Assembly: GCA_964538085.1 (NCBI GenBank)
Contig: CAZIDF010000020.1
Span: 1 to 64,000, forward strand
From: G020348385 sp964538085
GTDB taxonomy: Bacteria > Acidobacteriota > Aminicenantia > Aminicenantales > Aminicenantaceae
DNA length: 64,000 nt
Direction of reading: 5' to 3'
Part shown: piece after piece, positions 52,735 to 61,514 of the stretch
How positions within the stretch are numbered: the stretch's first letter is position 1
Layout of the letters: each line of letters starts with the position of its first letter
The notes under the pieces: generated by a model
The model's database searches: none
What the model was told of the DNA's origin: nothing
Seen by the model: only the letters and a program-made list of their open reading frames with translations
Program-made: the position numbers and the translations under genes

Positions 52735-52763
52735 TTGACATGGACAAATTTTTTGGCTATATT
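52735..52763 (+). promoter_or_regulatory. near-consensus sigma-70 promoter
   Basis: TTGACA and TATATT are separated by exactly 17 bp. The transcript would start near 52770, 43 bases before the ATG at 52813. This is the strongest promoter sequence in the window. Confidence 0.8.
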
Positions 52764-52812
52764 ATTCATACTAAATAAACTAAAAGCCAAGATATCTCTG
52801 AACAGGATAATC

Positions 52813-53874
52813 ATGAGCCGAATTCAGACGTTGACATGTATTTTTGTATTCCTATTGCTCCCTGCACTTCTCCCCGCTGCCGATATCGATGTCCGCTCGG
52901 ATACTCCCCATACGGTGAAACTGTTGGCAACCAGAGGAGACAGCCCTAAACTCATCCCTATCGGCGATGTGCGTATATGGGAAGATTCCGACTATCTGTA
53001 CATCAAATATGTGATCACAAACGCAGACTGGCGCTTGAGTTCAACCCACATATATGTCTCAGCCAGAAATCAGAGTTTCGCTCCCATCGGGGAGAACATC
53101 GAGCCTTTCCGGCTGGAAATGGAGCAGGCTCATATGGGGGAAATGGAATACACCTATGAAATCCCAAACGCATGGCCACCGGGCACCCAATTCCGTGTTG
53201 CCGCCAAGGCCGAAGTCCTCGCCATCCAGGGTTATACATCCGATATAGATGGCCTGCTAGAATCACTGCCGGAGACCGTTAGGGTGCACGCAACTCAGCC
53301 CTCCCCGGATAATAATGCATACTACGAGCTCACGATCCTGGAGTCAGGAATGATGGATGGTTTCCACCACGGCTGGGATGTCGATATTAACCGCCCAAAC
53401 TTCACAAGATGGCTGACGGCCGAGGTGTACACCCCCTACGATAAACTCCCGCGTAATATCATGGAATTTCCCGAAAACCTTGACCTTGTCAACTGGATCC
53501 TCAACAAAGACTTTGTGGGGAAGATCGCCCAAAACGGCGAGACCTTCACTTTCGGCGATGTTCAGCACTGCATTTGGACCCTGCTGGAAGGCCGCGCCAC
53601 CAACTACACCAATGGCCCCTGGAGCATATGGAGAGTCCAAGAAATCCTGGATGCCGCCGAGGCCGAAGGCGAAGGTTATATTCCTGCCTGCGGGGAAATA
53701 TTTCTGGTGATCCTCGTGCCGGTGAATCAAAACAGACGGATCCACTGGGCATCCATCGGTGTGGGGATTCCCACGCCCTGTCTCCCTGTTTTCACGACCG
53801 AGACAGCGTGGGGTTTGGCGTGGAATGTGTCTTGGTACGAGATAGGTCCCAGCTTGACTTTCTCTATTAGGTAG
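52813..53874 (+). CDS. secreted protein of unknown function
   Basis: The 353-residue protein starts at MSRIQTLTCIF, six bases after AGGA; a longer in-frame start lies in the promoter's -35 and is rejected. The signal peptide ends near LLPAADIDV. Two beta-rich parts follow: residues about 25-165 (SDYLYIKYVITNADW, DOMON-like or carbohydrate-binding-like) and a C-terminal part with conserved aromatics (NGPWSIWRVQEILDA). No catalytic motif is recognised. It has its own strong promoter, and a hairpin at the stop codon marks its end. Confidence 0.7.
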   Translation: MSRIQTLTCIFVFLLLPALLPAADIDVRSDTPHTVKLLATRGDSPKLIPIGDVRIWEDSDYLYIKYVITNADWRLSSTHIYVSARNQSFAPIGENIEPFRLEMEQAHMGEMEYTYEIPNAWPPGTQFRVAAKAEVLAIQGYTSDIDGLLESLPETVRVHATQPSPDNNAYYELTILESGMMDGFHHGWDVDINRPNFTRWLTAEVYTPYDKLPRNIMEFPENLDLVNWILNKDFVGKIAQNGETFTFGDVQHCIWTLLEGRATNYTNGPWSIWRVQEILDAAEAEGEGYIPACGEIFLVILVPVNQNRRIHWASIGVGIPTPCLPVFTTETAWGLAWNVSWYEIGPSLTFSIR

Positions 53875-53879
53875 AGAAA
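53859..53879 (+). terminator. hairpin at the stop codon of the secreted-protein gene
   Basis: TTTCTCTA and TAGAGAAA form a perfect 8-bp stem with a 5-base loop that contains the TAG stop codon region, followed by CCCTCTTTTATTC. The T-tract is interrupted, so efficiency may be partial. It separates two convergent genes only 17 bp apart. Confidence 0.5.
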
Positions 53880-53891
53880 CCCTCTTTTATT

Positions 53892-54893
53892 CTACAGACC
53901 CAGCTTTTTTTTGACCGATTCCACAACGGCGGGATTTTCCTTCTCTGTGATCTTGGCCAGAGCCTCGGAACGCTCCATGTAACCTTCCCTCACCAGCTTC
54001 GCCATCTCGAACACATACGGGTGGAATCCGTGTTTATCCCTGTGGGTCACGTTGGCAAAGGAATTCAGGAGGCAGTTGGTGGTGTTTGCGTCGATGTCCT
54101 CGGGCCTTTCCCAGCCCAGCTTGGCGACCTCGGACAGGATATTCTTCTCATCGTAATCCAGGAAGGCCAGCGGGCTGATGTTGTAAGGAAAACGGAAGGA
54201 GCCGTCGAAGTGTCGCTCTTCCAGAAAATACGGACGGATCCCCTCCCCTGCCAGTGAAAAAAGCGGATCGAACGAGGCCTTCTGCATCACCCGGATGATC
54301 TCAGGATTGTTCTTCATGATGGCCGAGGCTACCGGGATCTGACCGGGCGACCATCCGAAAACCACAAACGGGATGTCCTTCTCTACGGCCAAACGCAGCG
54401 CGCTGAATTTGACGATGGCCATGCAAGAGGTGCAGATGGTGCTTGCCCTCATCAGGGTTTGGGGCGGGTAGATATCCTCTGCGGCACAGCCGGAAAAGAT
54501 CCTCTTCAGGAGAGAAAAACCGGGCCGGTACAGGATGTGGTCCAGCCCCAGCTCATCCGATACCTTGTGGATATTGCGCAGGGTCTGGGCGGGTAAAAAC
54601 CCGTTGTCATACGTCACGGCCAGGAACTTCAGGCCGTAATTTCTGGTCAGGAGTGCGAGGGTGTGCGTGCTGTCCTTGCCCCCGCTGTAACACATCAGGG
54701 CATCGTAGCCGCTCTGCCCTTTGTGCTTTTCGACCAGCTCCTCGAACTTTTTTTTGTAGCGGGCCTTTTTGTCTTCCAGGTTTTTCTTCCCCTTGAATTT
54801 CTGGCAGTACTGGCAGACGCCCGCATCATCGAACGTGATCCCGGGGAATGTCTCCGGAAGCACACATATTCGACACCGTTTCATTTTGTTCAC
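53892..54893 (-). CDS. N-acetyl sugar amidotransferase-like protein (PP-loop)
   Basis: The 333-residue protein has a zinc-ribbon-like CRICVLPE...CQYC pair at the N-terminus and the ATP-pyrophosphatase loop MCYSGGKDSTHTLALL. Other conserved stretches are FVVFGWSPGQIP and CTSCM. It resembles WbpG/PseA, which turn an acetamido sugar into an acetamidino sugar using ammonia from HisH/HisF-type partners. No hisH or hisF homologue is in the window. GTG start in a GTGA overlap with nadE; the ATG three codons on is an alternative. It is coupled to nadE and the AMP-ligase. Confidence 0.85.
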   Translation of the reverse strand: MNKMKRCRICVLPETFPGITFDDAGVCQYCQKFKGKKNLEDKKARYKKKFEELVEKHKGQSGYDALMCYSGGKDSTHTLALLTRNYGLKFLAVTYDNGFLPAQTLRNIHKVSDELGLDHILYRPGFSLLKRIFSGCAAEDIYPPQTLMRASTICTSCMAIVKFSALRLAVEKDIPFVVFGWSPGQIPVASAIMKNNPEIIRVMQKASFDPLFSLAGEGIRPYFLEERHFDGSFRFPYNISPLAFLDYDEKNILSEVAKLGWERPEDIDANTTNCLLNSFANVTHRDKHGFHPYVFEMAKLVREGYMERSEALAKITEKENPAVVESVKKKLGL

Positions 54894-55852
54894 AGAAGCG
54901 ACGGAGGCAACACCCGCAGGTGTTCGGTCGCTTTATATTTGCTCTTAAAATCCCGGAAGGCTCTCTTCACCTGATCCTCTTTGAGTTCCATGACCGCGCA
55001 GACTTTCTCTACCGGCACCTCGTTTTCCCAGGCATAGAGCAAAAGATCGAGCTTATGGAAAGGCATCCGGAAGAAAAATTCTTCGTCCGTCACTTCAAAG
55101 CTGAAGGTATCCGGGCTGGGAGCCCTTTCCCTTATCTCATCGACGACTCCCAGATGCTCTGCCATCTGGAACACCTGCATCTTATACAGATGGGCGATGG
55201 GTTCGATGTCCACTCCGCCATCCCCGAATTTTACAAAAAAGCCCTGGAGGATCTCGCTCCGGTTCGTGGTCCCGCACACAAAATAGTTCATCTTTTCGGC
55301 GTAATAGTATAGGTTCATCATCCGCGTCCGCTGCTTGGAATCCGTGGCGGCCACGATGCCGTTCAGGGCTTCTGTTTTCAGCCGGGCCGACTTCACGTTC
55401 CCTTTTCCGTCAACGACGGTCAGCTTGAAAAAACTCATGGCCTCCTTGGACAGGATGTCGGACGGCAGCGTGATCTTGGACCGGAAGTTTTCGTCATAAT
55501 CGGGAAAGATACATTTGATGACCTCGTCCCGCTTGGCATATGTGCCGAAGGCTTCCAGTGTCGGGGTTATGTCGATGGTTTCGAACCGTATCCCCAGTTT
55601 CTGTGCCTGTTTGGTCGCAAAGGCGACACTTTTGGGGCTGCTCTCTTTTTCGGGAAGGATCAATCCGTAAACCCTGTCTTTCCCAAGGGCTTGGACACAG
55701 AGTTCGGCACAAACAGCCGAATCGATGCCTCCGCTTATGCCGATAACCGCACCCTTCCGGCGCCACGACAGCGCCTGCTCCTCGATAAAAGCGCATACCC
55801 GTTGTGTTTCCTTGTCGCAATCAATTTTTAGGACATTTTTGTCGAAATTCAT
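54890..55852 (-). CDS. nadE: ammonia-dependent NAD synthase
   Basis: NadE amidates nicotinate adenine dinucleotide to NAD+ with ATP and ammonia. The 320-residue protein lacks the N-terminal glutaminase (nitrilase) domain. The PP-loop is IGISGGIDSAVCAE, and NYFVCGTTNRSE with KFGDGGVDIEPIAHLYK matches the family. It lies in an operon with a sugar amidotransferase and an AMP-ligase, so it may serve polysaccharide modification rather than, or as well as, the NAD pool. The length and motifs are normal. Confidence 0.92.
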   Translation of the reverse strand: MNFDKNVLKIDCDKETQRVCAFIEEQALSWRRKGAVIGISGGIDSAVCAELCVQALGKDRVYGLILPEKESSPKSVAFATKQAQKLGIRFETIDITPTLEAFGTYAKRDEVIKCIFPDYDENFRSKITLPSDILSKEAMSFFKLTVVDGKGNVKSARLKTEALNGIVAATDSKQRTRMMNLYYYAEKMNYFVCGTTNRSEILQGFFVKFGDGGVDIEPIAHLYKMQVFQMAEHLGVVDEIRERAPSPDTFSFEVTDEEFFFRMPFHKLDLLLYAWENEVPVEKVCAVMELKEDQVKRAFRDFKSKYKATEHLRVLPPSLL

Positions 55853-55861
55853 TTTTTGACC

Positions 55862-57421
55862 TTATCCTTCGGCCTTCAGCTTTTTTTTATCGACCTTCCC
55901 ATGACTGCTGCGCGGCAGCGAATCTCGCATCTCCACATACTTGGGAACCATAAAATGTTCCATGTGCCGTGAGCAGTACTTGGTGATGTCTTTTTCTGTC
56001 AGTGTCGCCCCTTTGTCCAGCACGACAAAGGCCTTGATGGCCTGGCCCAGGATCTCGTCGTCCACCCCGATAACGGCCGCTTCGCTCACGCCATCGATCC
56101 CGTGGAGCACAGCCTCTATCTCCTTGGGGCTGATCCTTTCGCCTGCCACTTTCATGATGTCGTCCTTCCGGGAGACAAAATACAAAAAGCCGTCCTCATC
56201 CATCTTGAAAAGATCGCCCGTGTACAGGACTTTCTCTCCGGGAAGAGGCCCCGGCTTCAACACCCGGTCGGTATCTTCCGGCAGGTTCCAGTACCCCTTC
56301 ATCACGTTGGCACCCCGGACCACCAGCTCGCCGGTCTTGCCGGCCTCTTCCACCTTGTTCCCTTGGTCGTCCACGATATAGGTCTCGCAGTTGGGCATGG
56401 CCTTTCCGACCGAGGTGGGCCTTCGCTCCAGCTCTTCCGGGGGCAGATAGGACACCCTCTTGCATTCTGTCAGCCCGTACATGCTGTAGATTCTGGCCGC
56501 CGGGAATATCCTCCGGAGCTCTTCGATGTACTGGGCAGGCAGGGCCTGGGCCGTGTTGCTGATGTACCGGAGGGAGAGAAATGCATAATCCTCTAAGTTC
56601 TTGAGTTTGAATAAAATAGCCGCAACCGTGGGCACGATGGGAAATCCGGTTATCTTCTCTTTGATCAGCAGGTCGATGGTTTCGTAGGGATAAAGAAAGG
56701 ACCGCTCCTGGACCAGCGTTCCGCCGAACTTCACGGCCATCAGCAGCTGGTACAGGCCGTAATCGAACGACAGCGGCAAAACATTCAGGATGATGTCATC
56801 CGGCCTGTTCTCCAGGTATTGGATGATAGACGAGGCCGCTGTCACCATGTTCAGATGGGTGAGCATAACACCTTTGGGCTGGGCCGTGGAACCGGACGTG
56901 TAGATCAGGCTGGCCAGGTCGATGTCGATGCAGCGGCTGTCCGGCCGGCTGCCGGCAAAACCGTCCATGATCTCCTTGTAGGATAAATAGGCGATACCGG
57001 CGCCTTGCAGAGATCCATCCGATGCTTTCTCATAGTCGGTCAGGATGACGGTTTCCAAATGAGGGCACCCCGGCAATTCCCCGGAAATCTCTCGTAAATG
57101 GCTGGCATTGGTGACCAGAACCTTGACCTGGCAGTCGTTCAGGATGTAGGAGGCCTTGTTGGCCTTGACTTGAGGGTTGATGACAATAAATACGCCCCCG
57201 GCTTTTAGCGAGGCAAAAACCGAGGTCGCCGCTTCGACCGAAGGATCCAGATACACGGCCACCCTGTCGTGTTTGGCCAGCCCGGAATCTTGGATGGCGT
57301 GGGCCAGACGGTTGGCAGAGCCTTCGATATCGGAAAATGTGAATCTTTTGTTATTGCAGATAAAAGCGGTTTTGTCCGGATGTTTTTCCGTGCTCTGCTC
57401 TAAAAACTCATGGACTAACAT
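55862..57421 (-). CDS. AMP-dependent acyl ligase (acyl-ACP/CoA synthetase type)
   Basis: The 519-residue ANL-superfamily enzyme adenylates a carboxylic acid and loads it on a thiol. Motifs: A3 LIYTSGSTAQPKGVMLTH (near residues 170-187), A5 YSMYGLTECKR, A7/A8 YTGDLFKMDEDGFLYF and A10 GKVDKKKL. It overlaps the ACP gene by 14 bp, so the ACP is its probable acceptor. It resembles the AMP-ligases of exosortase-A polysaccharide loci. The acid is not predictable. AGGAAAAAAG precedes the start. Confidence 0.92.
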   Translation of the reverse strand: MLVHEFLEQSTEKHPDKTAFICNNKRFTFSDIEGSANRLAHAIQDSGLAKHDRVAVYLDPSVEAATSVFASLKAGGVFIVINPQVKANKASYILNDCQVKVLVTNASHLREISGELPGCPHLETVILTDYEKASDGSLQGAGIAYLSYKEIMDGFAGSRPDSRCIDIDLASLIYTSGSTAQPKGVMLTHLNMVTAASSIIQYLENRPDDIILNVLPLSFDYGLYQLLMAVKFGGTLVQERSFLYPYETIDLLIKEKITGFPIVPTVAAILFKLKNLEDYAFLSLRYISNTAQALPAQYIEELRRIFPAARIYSMYGLTECKRVSYLPPEELERRPTSVGKAMPNCETYIVDDQGNKVEEAGKTGELVVRGANVMKGYWNLPEDTDRVLKPGPLPGEKVLYTGDLFKMDEDGFLYFVSRKDDIMKVAGERISPKEIEAVLHGIDGVSEAAVIGVDDEILGQAIKAFVVLDKGATLTEKDITKYCSRHMEHFMVPKYVEMRDSLPRSSHGKVDKKKLKAEG

Positions 57422-57692
57422 CGGCTTTTTTCCTCTGGATAAAGGAAGAAAGGCTGTTCAGGGAATCCAGGTTCGCGGGAATAACCTCCTCGTCCTCTAT
57501 TTTGATCGTGAAGGTTTCCTCGATGAATTCCAGAAGTTCCAAAACGCCGGTGGAATCGATTATCCCCGTTTCCATGAAAGAATCATCGTCCACGAAGCTT
57601 TCCAATCCTGCCGAGGGAAGAAAGGATTCCGTGATGAAGTTCCGCAGTGCCCGTTTGATGTCTTGATCTGTCTTCAGGCCATCCGTCATCAT
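57408..57692 (-). CDS. acyl carrier protein
   Basis: The 94-residue acidic protein has the phosphopantetheine-attachment serine in METGIIDSTGVLELLEFIEE (Ser near residue 48). The usual D-S-L is D-S-T here. It is the first gene of the operon with AMP-ligase, nadE and the amidotransferase, and the ATG follows GGGAG at six bases. It is a dedicated carrier and not the fatty-acid AcpP, whose motif is DSLDTVEL. It probably carries an acyl or amino-acyl group to the polymer. Confidence 0.88.
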   Translation of the reverse strand: MMTDGLKTDQDIKRALRNFITESFLPSAGLESFVDDDSFMETGIIDSTGVLELLEFIEETFTIKIEDEEVIPANLDSLNSLSSFIQRKKADVSP

Positions 57693-57735
57693 GTCATCTC
57701 CCGTTATCCAGATGAATAATTATGGTAAATAAGTT

Positions 57736-57783
57736 TAATACATTACATAATATCGTCTGTTATTTCAAGCACTTAATGTATTA
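57736..57783 (-). promoter_or_regulatory. promoter of the ACP operon inside a 10-bp inverted repeat
   Basis: TTGAAA and TAATGT are 17 bp apart on the minus strand (57740-57768). The -10 is inside TAATACATTA (57736-57745), which pairs perfectly with TAATGTATTA (57774-57783) just beyond the -35. The arms flank the promoter as an operator pair could. The remaining bases to 57940 are AT-rich; a hairpin at 57795-57818 is of unknown use. Confidence 0.45.
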
Positions 57784-57940
57784 TAGGAGAAAAAAGCAAA
57801 ACATGTTATGTTGCTTTTGAGGATAATTACTCAACAAAAAATTTATGAATAGAATAAATGTCATTAGTGTCACCATCCCAGTTCCTTCCTGTTTTTTTCC
57901 TCCCTTGTAGACCCGGCGCGATGAAAAAACGTTCCAAGCT

Positions 57941-58534
57941 ATGAAAGATGAGCTGAAAGCACCGCAAATGATGAACGAAGAGCAAACGATTATCCAAGCC
58001 AGGGAAGGCAGCCTGGACGCGTTCCACCGGATTTATCAGGACCATTGGGAGCGGATCTGGCGAATCGCCCTCCGGTACACTGGCTCAGTGACCGATGCCG
58101 AGGACATCGTTCAAGAAACCTTTATCCGGGCCTTTGAAAAAATGCATACCTACAAGTTCCATCGCTCTGCATCCTTCGACGCCTGGCTGAATACCATCTG
58201 TTTCAACTGCACCATGGATTTTTTTCGCCACTGGAAACGCAAGCAGCGTGACAAGCACCTCTCGTTCGGAGATCTTCCCGTGGAACCGGCCTCATCCAAT
58301 CCGTCACCCGATCAAGAAGTTGAAGAAAAACAGGCAGAGAGAAAAATTCAGGAATCACTCCAATTTCTCTCCCCGCGCCAGAGGATCATCTTCGACATGC
58401 GATTTAACCAGCAACTGGACATTCGGGAAATCGCCCAGTGCCTGCGGTGCAGCACAAGTAACATCAAAACCCAAATTTTCCGTTTGCTGCGAAAGCTGCG
58501 GAAAACGCTGGAACCTATCTGGGGGAAACCATGA
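57941..58534 (+). CDS. ECF-type RNA polymerase sigma factor
   Basis: The 197-residue protein has sigma region 2 (about 25-95: RIALRYTGSVTDAEDIVQETF) and region 4 (about 130-185: LSPRQRIIFDMRFNQQLDIREIAQCL). There are no regions 1 or 3, as in the ECF group. It would be held inactive by the anti-sigma factor encoded next, with which it overlaps in ATGA. No ribosome site precedes the chosen ATG; a later ATG (MNEEQTII) is possible. It probably activates its own operon. Confidence 0.93.
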   Translation: MKDELKAPQMMNEEQTIIQAREGSLDAFHRIYQDHWERIWRIALRYTGSVTDAEDIVQETFIRAFEKMHTYKFHRSASFDAWLNTICFNCTMDFFRHWKRKQRDKHLSFGDLPVEPASSNPSPDQEVEEKQAERKIQESLQFLSPRQRIIFDMRFNQQLDIREIAQCLRCSTSNIKTQIFRLLRKLRKTLEPIWGKP

Positions 58535-59238
58535 ACTGTCATCAGGCCGAAAATGCAATGATCGTCGCCGTGTATGCCACCCTGAAAGAAGAGGAGGAGA
58601 CAGCCCTGAAAGAGCATATCTCCCGCTGTCGTAAATGCGCGAGGCGCTGGGAACAAACTGCGCATCTCCGGAAAAAGACCAGAAAAACTACCTCATTTAC
58701 TGTTCCCGATCCGGATCGCCTCTGGACCGTCATATCCGACCGTCTCTCGAAACGGAGCCGCCCGCCCGTTCGAGGGCGAAGCTGGCAGTGGGCCCCGGCC
58801 GTGGCCGTCCTTCTGCTCGTTTTTGCAGCCGGCTTCTTTTTCGGGCGCCGTATGTTTTTTGCCCCGCCTGCAGCGATGATCCAGTCGCCCCTGGATCTTT
58901 CAGCGGCATCGCTCGAATCCTATGCCGATTACCTGCAGCCCGTTCTCGTCAACTTTCTCAACCAAAACGGCGTGCGGGACCCCGAGTCCATGAGACAGTT
59001 GGAGCGGCGAATCATCTCCGATCTTCTGGACCGGACACGGCTGCTGAAAAGCCTCATTCCAGAAGACGGAAGCCCTGTCCTGCAGGAACTCTTTCAGGAT
59101 CTGGAGTTCATCCTGACGGCCATGGACAATCTGGAAGCCGGTGACAGGGACGCCGCCCGCCATCTGGTTGGGTTGATCAGGGACATAGATGTTTCATTCC
59201 GGCTGCACCAGCTCATCAGAACCCAATCCACACTCTGA
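58531..59238 (+). CDS. zinc-finger anti-sigma factor, membrane-anchored
   Basis: The 235-residue protein has an N-terminal zf-HC2-type anti-sigma domain with His-x3-Cys-x2-Cys (HISRCRKC, near residues 28-35) and an upstream Cys (MNCHQAEN). A single membrane span (about 88-110) and a periplasmic C-terminus of about 120 residues follow. It should bind the ECF factor and sense an envelope signal. It starts in the overlap with the sigma gene and lies 14 bp before the next gene. Confidence 0.88.
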   Translation: MNCHQAENAMIVAVYATLKEEEETALKEHISRCRKCARRWEQTAHLRKKTRKTTSFTVPDPDRLWTVISDRLSKRSRPPVRGRSWQWAPAVAVLLLVFAAGFFFGRRMFFAPPAAMIQSPLDLSAASLESYADYLQPVLVNFLNQNGVRDPESMRQLERRIISDLLDRTRLLKSLIPEDGSPVLQELFQDLEFILTAMDNLEAGDRDAARHLVGLIRDIDVSFRLHQLIRTQSTL

Positions 59239-59252
59239 AAACGGAGGATCAC

Positions 59253-61514
59253 ATGAATACCTTACGACGCACCATCATCTGGGGATGGATGATATTATGG
59301 GGACTGACAATGGGACAGAACACACTCCTGCATGCCGCTCTTGCACACGAGCCGCGCCCCGCTTCAGCATTCTTTGTAGCGCCCGCTGAGAGCTCAGACA
59401 AGGAGATGGACCGGTTTTTCAAGGCCAAAGAACACGTCTTCAAAAAAAACTGGGAAAAAGCACGCCGCGGATTCGAGTCCTACCTTGAGGATTTCCCGCA
59501 AGGGCGCCTTCGCGATGAGGGCCTCTACTGGCTGGCCAGCACCCTGAACATGTTATCTAAGAGGGAAAGGACAAAAGGAAAAATCGTCGCACTCAAGGAG
59601 GCGGCCATTGTCCGGATAAACGAGTTGATCGACAATCATCCAAAAAGCCTGTGGCGGGACGACGGGATGGCGCTCCGCATCGAGATCGCCTCGCAGCTCA
59701 TCCTGATGGGACAGGAAGGCTACACGCGAATCATCGACGAAGCCGTCCAGACGCAAAAAAAAGATGCCCGCCAACTCAGGATTTTGGCGCTCAACTCCAT
59801 CGTCGACCTTGACGCTGATTACGTCCGGCCATTGCTCCAAAACATCCTGAAAACGGACACGGACCGGGATATCCGGAAGCGATGCGTGCAGCTCCTCGGA
59901 CAGCATTTTTCCGATAGTTCTCTCGACCTGTTACAGGAACTGGCTACAGAAGACCAGGACAATGAGATCCAAAAAGAAGCGAAATCCTGGGTCGACCGCA
60001 TCAACCAGAACCGCATTCCGGTCTCTATAAAATATAACATCTACGGCAGCCGGCTTCTGGACGATTCCCTTTATAACGAATTCCCCGAAGGTGAATTCCG
60101 GACTATTCCCCTCGCTACTAAAGGAGCTGTCAAAACAAGGGATATACCGGATCTAATCCGCCCGATATTTAACGGCAAGCTATCCTCTATGCTGAGTTCA
60201 GCCGATGGCGTGATCCCCTATCCCGGTTTTTATTTTGGAGACCGTATCATGACCGTTACCAACCGGGCAGCGGATTACCAGCTTTGGGTCAAGCCGGATA
60301 AACTCGATGTGACCGAAGACCGGATCACCGGAGTGGTCGAATTCCGCCACCGCCAGACGAATAAAAAAACGGACGTCCCCTTTATGCTGAACAGAGGAGA
60401 AACGAAGCTCCTCACCACCCGCAGCGGGAACACAATCTCCCTTATGGTCATTCAGTGGATGGATGAAGCTCAGAATACGACTGCTATCCCAGAGGTGTCT
60501 TTCCCTCTAGCAAATAAAGGCTCTAGCCAGACTATATTCAATGTTTTGGGATGGACGGTCGGTTCCGCCCGTGAAAGCTGGTCCCTAGAAGACCTCGCCG
60601 GAAAAACCGGCAAGTACGACCTGGGTCAAGCCGAGGCGGTTTCTTCCGATCCGGAAGGCTGGAAACTCGTCGGGAACCTCATCCTGCTGATAAAGGAAAA
60701 ACGATTCATCGGACGCAAGGCCATTCTTATGGATCCTAATGGGAAAAAGGTGGCCGATGGCGACGAGATCATCGTGCCGGTAGAAAACCCTGCAGATTTT
60801 CAGGTGAAAGGGACCGGGGTCGTCGAATCAACGACGGGTGAGATCCCCGATTACGGCCCCTTGGAGGCACAAGCCGTCTTTCGAATCAAACCGAATCTCG
60901 AGATCCAGACGGATCGCAAGTATTTCAATACGGAAGAATTCAATCGGAATCTGATCGAATTCGGACGCTCAAGAGCGCGGCTTCCTGAAAAGAAATCCAG
61001 TCGAATGTGGACGCTGCTGGGGGACATCTTCTGGATCAAAAGCCAAAATCGACTCATCGGATTCGGCGCCCTTGTCATCGATCCAGATCGGGAAGTGAAG
61101 GCTCAAGGTTTGATCACCGTCCCCCTTGACGACCCGGCGGCTTACAAGGTGCTTTCCGGAAAAACTTGGACAAAGAAGGAAATCATCGAACAGGCGGATG
61201 AGAGAAACACCCGCTATTACTATCCCTGTCAGATCAACGGTGTCCAAGGATGGGAAGTGCTGACGACACTTCACTCCAGTCCACCTCCCAGCATAGGGAG
61301 CAAGAGCGACTACAGCCTTGCCCAGGCCGAGCGCACCCATGACGGCAGGGAGTGGATCCTGACCGGTCACATCATGCTTCTCGAGAAGGAGAGAACGTTC
61401 CTCGCCCGGCAGGCCGCTCTGATCAATTCGGACGGCGAGATTGTCTACGGCTCCGAGATCGAAGTCCCGACCGACGATCCGTCCGGCGCCAAAGTCATCA
61501 AAAAACAACCATGA
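59253..61514 (+). CDS. secreted TPR/HEAT protein with three C-terminal ~116-residue repeats
   Basis: The 753-residue protein starts seven bases after GGAGG and has a signal peptide (to about residue 30). TPR-like helices (about 50-150) and HEAT-like repeats (about 165-250) follow. A beta-rich middle part then leads into three repeats with conserved tryptophans near residues 470, 586 and 701. Each has a W-x-L-x-G start, R-x4-A and a V-P-x5-P end. I do not recognise these repeats. Operon position after the anti-sigma factor suggests an envelope-stress or transport adaptor. Confidence 0.72.
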   Translation: MNTLRRTIIWGWMILWGLTMGQNTLLHAALAHEPRPASAFFVAPAESSDKEMDRFFKAKEHVFKKNWEKARRGFESYLEDFPQGRLRDEGLYWLASTLNMLSKRERTKGKIVALKEAAIVRINELIDNHPKSLWRDDGMALRIEIASQLILMGQEGYTRIIDEAVQTQKKDARQLRILALNSIVDLDADYVRPLLQNILKTDTDRDIRKRCVQLLGQHFSDSSLDLLQELATEDQDNEIQKEAKSWVDRINQNRIPVSIKYNIYGSRLLDDSLYNEFPEGEFRTIPLATKGAVKTRDIPDLIRPIFNGKLSSMLSSADGVIPYPGFYFGDRIMTVTNRAADYQLWVKPDKLDVTEDRITGVVEFRHRQTNKKTDVPFMLNRGETKLLTTRSGNTISLMVIQWMDEAQNTTAIPEVSFPLANKGSSQTIFNVLGWTVGSARESWSLEDLAGKTGKYDLGQAEAVSSDPEGWKLVGNLILLIKEKRFIGRKAILMDPNGKKVADGDEIIVPVENPADFQVKGTGVVESTTGEIPDYGPLEAQAVFRIKPNLEIQTDRKYFNTEEFNRNLIEFGRSRARLPEKKSSRMWTLLGDIFWIKSQNRLIGFGALVIDPDREVKAQGLITVPLDDPAAYKVLSGKTWTKKEIIEQADERNTRYYYPCQINGVQGWEVLTTLHSSPPPSIGSKSDYSLAQAERTHDGREWILTGHIMLLEKERTFLARQAALINSDGEIVYGSEIEVPTDDPSGAKVIKKQP

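Noticed and set aside
52735..52812. Longer start of the secreted-protein gene
   Set aside because: The TTG start is the -35 of a strong promoter and lies upstream of the transcript; the ATG at 52813 has a ribosome site and a signal peptide.
57795..57818. Intrinsic terminator in the divergent ACP/ECF region
   Set aside because: A bulged hairpin with flanking A and T runs exists, but both flanking genes point away from it and no gene ends there.
61352..61510. Longer start of the permease gene
   Set aside because: It overlaps the upstream gene by 160 bases with arginine-rich shadow sequence; the ATG at 61511 gives the normal FtsX N-terminus.
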